Shown in pieces: positions 57,019 through 64,000 of a stretch of DNA of 64,000 nt. Every line of letters starts with the position of its first letter. Positions within the stretch are counted from its first letter, which is position 1. The translations under genes and the position numbers were made by a program. This DNA is from Apoda limacodes (taxonomy: Eukaryota; Arthropoda; Insecta; Lepidoptera; Limacodidae), in the NCBI GenBank assembly GCA_946406115.1, contig OX291550.1, positions 26,202,722-26,266,721 of the forward strand, read 5' to 3'. The notes under the pieces are model-generated. The model did no database searches. It was not told the DNA's origin and saw only the letters and a program-made list of their open reading frames with translations.

Positions 57019-57231
57019 ATCTTGGAAAAAAGGTACCCTTTTTTAGTTTTTTGCTTATACCTCGGCAATAATTGTTCCTATAAAAAAAGCTAAAATACTT
57101 TATTTTTGTATCTCCAATACTTTAGATGTAATCCGACATTGAATAGCAGATTTTTTTTATATTTTGTCTTTCTTTTAGATTTTTTTTAAGCGTTATTTAT
57201 TGTTTAAGTTAGATCTTGCCCCTACATCTTA

Positions 57232-57395
57232 TGTCCTCCCTTAGTCTAAGCTGTAATTTAGGGCTCCCCTAGGTCCACTTAGAGGACAGACAGCCGTGGT
57301 CCATTTAGGTACACCAATAACACCTATGGAGGAAAGTTATGTCGCCTTGTTGTAATTTGGTTTAGATTGTACCTGTCATCATTGACGAAACAGTC
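57232..57395 (+). repeat. LTR-like repeat, second copy
   Basis: It shares the ordered word series described for 6902-7090, in the same orientation. No internal retroelement coding sequence is next to it, so it may be a solo LTR piece. Confidence 0.55.
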
Positions 57396-57856
57396 TCCTC
57401 CAACCTACGGTTGCTATGTTATCTTATCCTGAGAGGTACTAAACTATTTGCCGCCTTTTATGCGTTATAACTTTATCGTTACTTAATTATTCTTCTGCAT
57501 TCATTACGTATTTTAAACCACAGCTCATATCAAGTATTGAAACACAGCAAAAAACTCACCTGATACATATTTTTCGGCACAAATACTTCTAACAAAATAT
57601 TTTTGAGTAACAAAATAACAAAAATGCGCACTGTCTGCGAAAAAACGCGAGAAAGCGGTTACTGGAGTTTTAAGCGGTGACGTCATATGTGAGCTAATGT
57701 GTTAAAGACGTTTAGGCGTTTGTGGAGCGTATATTTAAACAGATTTAAGCAGTATGTCATTAAGATGACATGAATATGTCCTCTTAAGCACAGTTCCCCT
57801 AAGAGGTTTTTTGTAGGATATTTAATAAGCTATAGTTTTTAGGAGTTATTTCGCAT

Positions 57857-58578
57857 TAGTGATGAGCAAAGCAAGACCAAGACCAAGACTAGAACAGTCT
57901 TGGTCTTGGTCTTGGTCTTGCTTGTTCAGTCTTGGTCTTGGTCTTGCTCAAATCTGTCTGGTCTCGGTCTTGGTCTTGGTCTTGCTTACCTAGTCTTGGT
58001 CTTGGTCTTGCTGTATTTTGTTTGGTCTTGGTTTTAGTCTTGGTCTTGCCATAACTTCTTAACGAACATCTTTCAAAACATTTTGTAAACATTTTATTTT
58101 TAATCAACAAACATTTTTAAACCTAAATTTACTATCTTTGAATTAAAAAAAGTTCATTAAAATATTATTTCTTATTATTATTCAAAGATGGATTCTGAAT
58201 AGATAGTTTAAAATCAATCATTATTTTGTAAAATACTTTATTTTATTGCACTTTAAAAATTTAGTATTTAGTATTGCTGAATATAATTCTAGATTTCAGT
58301 ACTTTTTTTCGTTCTTTAGCAAGCGGGTATTTTTTAAATATAAATATTTTATCTCACATAGAAAAAGGCGAGTTACTGTGAAAAAGAAATTTTGGTTGAG
58401 TCTAGCGTATTTAATCTTGGTCTTGCATAGTCGGTCTTGGTATTAGTCTTGTTCTTGTCCATATTGTCTTGGTCTTGGTCTTGCAAGTCGAAGAATGGTT
58501 TCGGTCTCGGTCTTGGTCTTGCTTTTTCGCAAGACCAAGACCAAGACAGCAAGACCAAGAACAATATTGCTCATCACT
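57857..58578. mobile_element. Fold-back element made of CTTGGT hexamers, with 9-bp target duplication
   Basis: The element starts AGTGATGAGCAAAGCAAGACC and ends with GACCAAGAACAATATTGCTCATCACT. ATTTCGCAT directly flanks it on both sides (57848-57856 and 58579-58587). Long runs of (GTCTTG)n/(CAAGAC)n fill the left 170 bp and the right 150 bp, partly in inverted sense. The middle is AT-rich. The minus-strand frames of repeating KTKTKT/DQDQDQ are by-products. Confidence 0.85.
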
Positions 58579-58646
58579 ATTTCGCATCAGCAATAATTGC
58601 CAAGATATAAGCAAAAAACTAAAAAAGGGTACCTTTTTTCCAAGAT

Positions 58647-59490
58647 TTTTAGTATGTTCAACGAGGTGTACCTACAAGGACTTGAAGGGTCACCGGGCTG
58701 GGTTCACGTAGGCCGATTTCAATGATTTTTAACTTTATCCACCACTCTTGTGTTTTTAGCTTTATTTGCTTCGATTTTTGATTCACACCTCTTAGTATTC
58801 AATACTTCAACGGCTCATTGTTTCCAAAATTTACGAGAAGGTTTTTAAATTTATTATATCAGTAGATAAACTATTTAATGCACTATACGACATCTCATTT
58901 TCTAACTGTAGCACGACAATTAACAAAGTCACTTGTATGCGATGACTACTACTGACTTGTGATGTCACTACAGGATACGAATTCAATTGTTCTTTGTGTG
59001 ATGTCTCCGGGTGACTGAAGAGGACGCGTACGCGTCCTTTCATATTTGGTGTCGGTTTTCGTCAGCGCGACCTTCACGCACCGAGCGAACATAAAAAGGC
59101 GCCACGCACCCTCGTGCGTATATCTCTGAAAACACCTTAACAGGGCAATGGCAATTACCTGATCTCCGTTCTAAGGTGACGGAGCGGGTGTTTAACACAC
59201 AATAAAATACCCAGAAAGACACGACTTGATCATCGACCGCCAATAAGAGTTTCGCTGTGGTCGCTCGCCCGTCAAGTGTATTTCACATTCCCTAAGTATA
59301 TAGCACTAGCCATTGAGCATTGGCATTAACTTAGCCCGGAAATAGCGACAGCGTTGAGTTGGGTCTGGCACCGAGGTCTTCAATCAGACATCTTCAGCCA
59401 TCTTACGGACTGCTTATGTTGTGAAATGAACTCCCTGCCAAAGTTTTCTAGTGTAGTCATTACAGTCTGGGGTTCTTCAAGTAGAGAGTA
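58647..59490. other. Non-coding interval of the last long intron
   Basis: A palindrome GGACGCGTACGCGTCC lies at about 59021. No gene is seen; short frames on the minus strand (58831-59243) have no support. Confidence 0.4.
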
Positions 59491-60345
59491 AGAGTGAGCT
59501 ACCGTGACCGCTTAACATCAAGCGGGCCGTAGGCTTGCCAAATAAAGGGTTTTAAAAATCCTTCTAACTGCATCTCTTATGGAGCCAGTTGTAGCTAATA
59601 CTTTCACCCAGAAAAAAATAAAAGATGGGATAAAACTCTCAATCTCGCAACAGGACGGATGGATCTGGCAATGTTGAAAGGCTCACACATTCATGTTGAA
59701 CCAAAACTATTCGGGAAATTTACGAAAACACTTAGATGCGCCAATTTTCATAATGGTCGATTAAATGGTAACGAAGTATATCCATCTTTTACATATCAAC
59801 ATCAATTTTATTACATATAGACAAGCACTTTAAAATTTGCGAATTTTATCTTTTACCTACTGAAATGAAAAAAATGCTAATGGTCTCAAATGTGATATCT
59901 ATTTTTTTTTAAGTCAAAACTTCTTTAGTGGCATTGTGCACTTTTTTTGGTATTGGCAAAAATGATAAACTCGCGCAGGCTGATCGAAAATTCATAAGAC
60001 GGAAACCATAATGCGACGCCATACTGATCGAAAACTCGTAAGACGAAAACCATAATGCCAGGTTGGATATGGGATTTTAATTCTATGACATATTGAGATG
60101 TTAAATATACTACGTCAAAAAAACAAACTTTCTTAGGTCCGTGTGATCAAACATTATTATTTATAATAAATAAATATGTATAAAAAGTGATGGGAAGTAA
60201 ATGCTAGCTATTATGCTAGCTAGTATGTTTTCACTTCTGCCGGCACTCCCGGAGTGCAACCCGTTTTTTTTTTTTCAATACCACTAAGATGGCAAAGAAG
60301 CGTACGGTCTGCCTGATGGTAAGCGGTCACCGTAGCCTATGGACG
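59491..60345. repeat. Inverted pair of repeat tails and reversed TTGCACTCCGGGAGTGCC repeat
   Basis: 59495-59545 (CTACCGTGACCGCTTAACAT, CAAGCGGGCCGTAGGCTTG) and 60285-60345 (AAGCGTACGGTCTGCCTGAT, GGTAAGCGGTCACCGTAGCC) are the same tail in opposite directions. 60050-60275 is the reverse copy of 23250-23460. Confidence 0.65.
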
Positions 60346-61522
60346 CTCGTAACACCATTATCTACTATTATGAAATTATCATTCTAGTTACTTTATTTAT
60401 GTAAAAAACATTTAACACATTTTTACAAAAATTTATAACGCATAGAATGTGTTTGTTGACAAAACATAACTAAAAGTATAAAATTAAACTGACTACAATA
60501 AAGATAAATTAAAAATAAATACTTATAACTAAACAGAAATAATTACTATAAATAATGAATGGTGGAATGATGGTCATGAGACTCATCACAATCAACCTTT
60601 TTTTGTCAATTAATAATTTTAGATTATATAAATAATCTTTTAAAATTAATGCCAAAACTGTAGCTGCTGATTATTTTTGTGTATTTTGGTTGTTTGTGGT
60701 TCTTGGCTGAAGCAGCAGCAGACCTCGCCTCAACAGCCGTGCCTTGTGTACTTGTAAATCGGTGCTATAAATAGCATCTTTTATTTTATTTTTTCTTTTA
60801 ACTACTGGCTACTGTTGTTGGCCGCGGTCTAACTTTTGCTACGGTGCTGCTTGCACTCTTCAGCGAAAAGTTGGGGCGGTTTGCGCAAGGGTGTCCTGGA
60901 CACGAACCTCGGCTTGGGCATCCGCTCTTAAAACTAAATTTGAATCGGACTAAAATTTACCGCCGTTTCGGAAAAGCAAAGGCGTTCTGAAGAGAAGAAA
61001 CGGCAAGAAACTCTTCAGCCCACGCCTATTATTATTTAAATCTAACTAATCAAATCGCCCGGGTATATTAATGAACCTAGTATACCCGCGCGCTTGAGTG
61101 TGTGTGTGCTAATCTGTCTAGTGTTCTGTCGCCGCCGGCGGCGATATTCTGTTTCTTATATTTGTAGAAGCTGTTTTCGCGGGCGCGGGCGCGGAAGGCG
61201 CTTGGGTTCTAAGCCTGCTGGTTATCTCATTGTCTGAATCTGTTATAACGTGCCTCGGATATCTAAATGGTCCATATAGCATCTATCAGTGTAGCTACCC
61301 TTTAACTCAACTTACATTTACACAACAAAATTGTAGACAACCACACATATGATTTAATTAAGAATAGGAATGGCAGTGACCACAGCTGACCTCAAAAGTA
61401 TGGTCAGGAATAGTCACAAATATAATAAAACTTATTGTGCCCATTTATTTTTTTTGTGATCTACTGTGAACATTAAAACAACCAAACCGTTGAATGTTAA
61501 TGTCGAGAGCAAACTGACTACA
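60346..61522. other. Intron with LINE 3'-end-like segment
   Basis: 60900-61040 contains GTGTCCTGGACACGAACCTC and CCGCCGTTTCGGAAAAGCAA, GGCAAGAAACTCTTCAGCC, a jockey-type 3' region. 61166-61353 is an open frame after an acceptor-like TTTGTAG but without a matching donor; I do not call it an exon. A GC-rich (GCGGGCGC)n-like block lies near 61180. Confidence 0.45.
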
Positions 61523-61829
61523 GGCCCCGTCACAAGAAGCTGTAAATTTTGCAAACACACACACATAAAAAACAAACTTACTTCAAAATGGCGCCGAAAT
61601 GTTTACCTTCCGTTAGTCAGATGCATTCCAGTACCACAAAACATTAGACGACAGAGCTTTATATGGCTAAAATATAACCAACCCAGTGAAATTGCTGGTT
61701 AGTTCCGGATTACATGTATGCTACTTTGAGTTGATGGAATTTGAGATTATTTTTTGTTGTTGAATTGTCGCTACAGAACTTAGTAGAAGTTCTTTGTTTA
61801 CAAAATTTACAGCTTGTTGTGGCGGGGCC
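61523..61829. mobile_element. MITE, about 307 bp, GGCCCCG termini
   Basis: The left end GGCCCCGTCACAAGAAGCTG continues TAAATTTTGCAAA; the right end is its inverted copy, TTTACAAAATTTACAGCTTG then TTGTGGCGGGGCC, with few differences. The interior has no transposase. The target duplication is unclear. Confidence 0.75.
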
Positions 61830-61951
61830 ATAGGTTATGTTGTTGCCTTAGACTTGAATGCAAGTGGATAGCCACAATGCACACCACCACGGAGGCAAGC
61901 CAGAGAAATTGGTTTGAGTACCATATTATAATAATAGCTATTTTATTTCAG

Positions 61952-62056
61952 ATGTATCCAAACCAATTTTATTGAATCCAAAAGAAATTAAAAGAAGAGA
62001 ACAATTACTTGAAATAAGAAACAAGTTTCAGAGTAAAAAATTTTTAGATGACTCAA
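61952..62056 (+). CDS. Unknown Ser/Arg-rich protein, penultimate exon
   Basis: A 105-base exon between TTTTATTTCAG and GTAAGC, phase 1 at both ends. It encodes VSKPILLNPKEIKRREQLLE and IRNKFQSKKFLDDS, a basic helical stretch. If the donor at 62057 is not used the frame runs on for 11 codons (SKLSQVGNNTK) to a TAA at 62089-62091. Confidence 0.78.
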
Positions 62057-62260
62057 GTAAGCTATCTCAAGTTGGTAATAATACAAAGTAATAGGTATGC
62101 TACCTAATCAACTAGCAATTCGTCTAACTCCAACCTTTCCCAGTTCTTGTTTGATCAGAAACAGACTAATGGAGCATAGACCAGCACAACCTAATATCAT
62201 AAAATACTTGAAATGAAAAGGATATTGTGTAACATAATGCATATGAATCTTTTTTTTCAG

Positions 62261-62304
62261 GATATGAGAAGATAGAGGGGCTGAATTGGATATCATGGAA
62301 ATAA
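62261..62304 (+). CDS. Unknown Ser/Arg-rich protein, last exon
   Basis: After a strong acceptor (TTTTTTTTCAG) the phase-1 frame reads YEKIEGLNWISWK and stops at 62302-62304. The intron 62057-62260 is 204 bases. Intron retention would give an end of similar length but different sequence. A poly(A) signal follows at 62390. Confidence 0.65.
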
Positions 62305-62343
62305 TAAGTGAAATATGTATACATGTCTGCCATATTATATAAA

Positions 62344-62349
62344 TTTATT
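62344..62349 (-). terminator. Poly(A) signal of Rpn10/PSMD4
   Basis: TTTATT on the plus strand is AATAAA for the minus-strand gene, 60 bases after its stop codon. Confidence 0.55.
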
Positions 62350-62389
62350 GTGTTAACATAGCAATGGTGCCTAATTTTAAGTTTACATC

Positions 62390-62395
62390 AATAAA
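62390..62395 (+). terminator. Poly(A) signal of the Ser/Arg-rich gene
   Basis: AATAAA lies 86 bases after the plus-strand stop. Cleavage 10-25 bases later would fall at or inside the stop codon of the convergent Rpn10 gene (62409-62411). Confidence 0.55.
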
Positions 62396-62408
62396 AAAAT
62401 TGAATAAT

Positions 62409-63509
62409 TCATTTTGAATCTTTTGATCCAGAACCTTTCTTATCCTTTTGTTCTTTATCATCCTTTTCATCCTTATCCTTTTTAATGGTTGACATGGCTT
62501 TGCGTATGGCTTCACTCTGGGGGTCTACACCAGGTAGATTCTCGAGAACACTTTGTAAGAATGCAGGATCATTCATAACTTCTGCATATTCCTCTGAGAC
62601 ATCCATGCTTTCTTCAGCTGCAGGAGCATCTTGCATCATACTCATCTCCATAGCCAAAGCAATTTGTTCCTCCTCAGAGAGTTCCATAGCAGCACGACCA
62701 AGTGACATGGAAGCTGGACGATCTGTTACACCTTCTTTGACTTCTGTAGCCTCTCCTTTATCAGTCTCTCCTTCAGTATTAGCTTGCTGTCGACGTGATT
62801 CTTCTTCCTGCCTCTGTCTTTGTTCTTCCATAGATACTCTAAGAGCTAATGCCAGTTCTGGATCTTCATTGGGATCAACCCCAAATTCGAAAGGTGACAG
62901 GCCAGATCCCGATGGACCAGCGCCATCACCACCAATCAAGGGACTAGAAATCAATGCTTCGGAAAGAACAACACACCCACCAGCTGGCACAGAAACAAGG
63001 TGACTGCCTCCAGAAGTGTTATCTTTGCCATTCAGAGTACTAACAAATGAGGTAAGTAGCGGATTATTTTCAGTGTCTTCGCCGAATGACACAACATCGC
63101 AAGTAACTTTTTCTTTCTTCAATTTCTTAGCCAGTTTAACTAACTCCTTTTCGTCGGTGTTTATAGGTGAGCCGACAAATACAATAATACGCATTTTATG
63201 ATTCTTTCCTTGACGATGTTTCAAGGCAAGATGTGCAATTCGTATACCAGTTAAGATGTTTATATCCCCATTTGGCTGCACACGGTGTAGTTTTGATAAT
63301 ATACGGCCAACATCGCTGGTCAAAGTTGCTAACACTTCTACGTTAGCTAGAGTAAGAAGTCCTACATTATTCTCTGGATTTGAACGTGTTTTTGAATGAC
63401 AAACTAAGTTTACTGCATCTTGTTGAGCTTGTAATCTTGTAGGAAGAAAATCACCATTTCTCATATAATCACTATTATCAACACAAATCATAGTACTTTC
63501 AAGAACCAT
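62409..63509 (-). CDS. Rpn10: 26S proteasome regulatory subunit Rpn10/PSMD4 (ubiquitin receptor)
   Basis: A complete 366-residue intronless frame. Rpn10 sits between lid and base of the 19S particle in cytosol and nucleus, binds polyubiquitin chains and delivers substrates. Residues 1-190 are the VWA domain ([20 protein letters not shown] at the start, ...[30 protein letters not shown]). The first ubiquitin-interacting motif is at about 214-230 ([15 protein letters not shown]) and the second at about 277-293 ([13 protein letters not shown]), both with the conserved Ala-x-x-x-Ser core. The C-terminus is a Lys/Asp-rich tail. Length is close to the animal orthologues (about 370-380). The start ATG is the first in the frame. 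It is convergent with the Ser/Arg-rich gene, and a small frame lies 150 bases upstream on the same strand. Confidence 0.97.
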   Translation of the reverse strand: MVLESTMICVDNSDYMRNGDFLPTRLQAQQDAVNLVCHSKTRSNPENNVGLLTLANVEVLATLTSDVGRILSKLHRVQPNGDINILTGIRIAHLALKHRQGKNHKMRIIVFVGSPINTDEKELVKLAKKLKKEKVTCDVVSFGEDTENNPLLTSFVSTLNGKDNTSGGSHLVSVPAGGCVVLSEALISSPLIGGDGAGPSGSGLSPFEFGVDPNEDPELALALRVSMEEQRQRQEEESRRQQANTEGETDKGEATEVKEGVTDRPASMSLGRAAMELSEEEQIALAMEMSMMQDAPAAEESMDVSEEYAEVMNDPAFLQSVLENLPGVDPQSEAIRKAMSTIKKDKDEKDDKEQKDKKGSGSKDSK

Positions 63510-63659
63510 TTTAGATAAACGCTTCTACAGGATATAATATATATATAAACAAGAATAGAACAGCAGAACAGGTATATTTACAAAATCAAAATTCAGCAAA
63601 TCGAAATTTTGCTGTCTAATAATTCAATGTTGTCAACTTAAAATTTCGAATTTTACCTA

Positions 63660-63965
63660 TTAAATTAAAAAGTTATGTACAAAGAGAATATAATCACTAC
63701 GTTTTAGGGGGTGTGATTTTTTAGCTGTTATGATTGCATTTGCTTTCGCGTCGTCTCTTACTGTTTTGTTAAAAAATCTATTTGCTATACTGCTGTCAGT
63801 TTCCAAATTTGCTAAATTTGCGAGAAATTGCAAGCTACAAAACAACCCTTCAACAAACAAAATAAAAACACAGTCCCACGGTGGGTCGGAAGCATGTATA
63901 AAGTGATAAAGGGCAATCTTAAATACTCGTAGAGGGCTATAGGGAAGACATTTTTTAAATAACAT
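63660..63965 (-). CDS. Small protein or 3' exon of unknown function
   Basis: A 101-codon minus-strand frame just upstream of Rpn10. It starts MLFKKCLPYSPLRVFKIALY and ends DYILFVHNFLI. A hydrophobic central stretch (CVFILFVEGLFCSLQFLANL) is followed by a polar, basic half. I do not recognise a family. It may be a whole small gene or the last exon of a gene extending beyond the window. Only 150 bases separate its stop from the Rpn10 start codon, so its 3' end would overlap the Rpn10 promoter. The amino-acid make-up is protein-like, but without relatives I cannot be sure it is coding. Confidence 0.45.
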   Translation of the reverse strand: MLFKKCLPYSPLRVFKIALYHFIHASDPPWDCVFILFVEGLFCSLQFLANLANLETDSSIANRFFNKTVRDDAKANAIITAKKSHPLKRSDYILFVHNFLI

Positions 63966-64000
63966 CCTTTAATTACGAATAAAAAGGAGAAAGTAGGTGC

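Larger units (their letters stand above)
57019..58646. mobile_element. Inverted-repeat-bounded element with nested insertions
   Basis: 57019-57074 (ATCTTGGAAAAAAGGTACCC ... GGCAATAATTG) and 58591-58646 are inverted copies over about 56 bp. Between them lie an LTR-like repeat (57232-57395) and the CTTGGT fold-back element (57857-58578). The outer pair predates at least the fold-back insertion. Confidence 0.65.

Noticed and set aside
57889..58614. Frames of repeating Lys-Thr and Asp-Gln units
   Set aside because: They are translations of the CTTGGT hexamer array, not a gene.
61166..61353. 62 open codons after an acceptor-like TTTGTAG
   Set aside because: No matching donor, a GC-rich low-complexity start, and adjacent LINE-tail sequence.
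62485..63003. 172-codon plus-strand open frame
   Set aside because: It is the antisense shadow of the Rpn10 coding sequence.
1..64000. CRISPR arrays, operons, phage or defence systems
   Set aside because: There are no regularly spaced direct repeats with unique spacers and no prokaryotic gene layout; exons, introns and insect repeats show a eukaryotic nuclear locus.

Overview
The window looks like nuclear DNA of a lepidopteran insect. It is AT-rich, its genes have short exons and GT-AG introns, and it is full of short interspersed repeats of kinds I recall from moth and butterfly genomes: elements starting AGGGTTCCGTACC and ending near CGAGTCCGACTCGCACTTGG, tRNA-derived SINEs with a TTAGTTTGGGACC tail, and decayed LINE 3' ends. 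No database search was possible, so the order is an inference. No CRISPR, operon or bacterial signal is present.

Layout. (1) 1-15 kb holds two paralogous single-exon neutral/acid lipase reading frames on the plus strand, at 3159-4661 and 13527-14911. They are separated by a BEL/Pao integrase remnant, a LINE RT/RNase H remnant, a SINE and other repeats. The first lipase has a signal peptide and an unusual helical extension before the lipase core. The second opens after a splice acceptor without a usable start codon, and its tail has been tandemly duplicated. (2) 15-26 kb has no recognisable gene, but contains a LINE remnant, a very long perfect inverted repeat (22.9-23.2 kb) and an exact 119-bp tandem duplication. 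(3) 26-40 kb carries the last four exons of long-form RNase Z (ELAC2) on the plus strand, spread over 14 kb with repeat-filled introns. The exon with the HxHxDH metal motif is not visible upstream, so the rest of that gene lies in a very long intron's distance to the left or outside the window. (4) 41-62.3 kb holds a plus-strand gene I reconstruct here from splice signals and phase. It has a chain of about 14 small exons, all internal ones a multiple of three and all joined in phase 1, coding for a basic Ser/Thr/Arg/Lys-rich, probably disordered protein of about 430 residues. I do not recognise it. (5) At the right end Rpn10/PSMD4 (62409-63509, minus) meets that gene tail to tail with overlapping 3' ends, and a small minus-strand frame (63660-63965) lies just upstream of Rpn10.

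Functionally the genes are unrelated: extracellular lipid hydrolysis (two lipases), tRNA 3'-end maturation (RNase Z), proteasomal ubiquitin reception (Rpn10), and an unknown basic protein. The most interesting features are the symmetric phase-1 exon chain and its alternative 3' ends, three long near-perfect hairpins, a fold-back element made of CTTGGT hexamers with a 9-bp target duplication, and the structural oddities of the two lipases.
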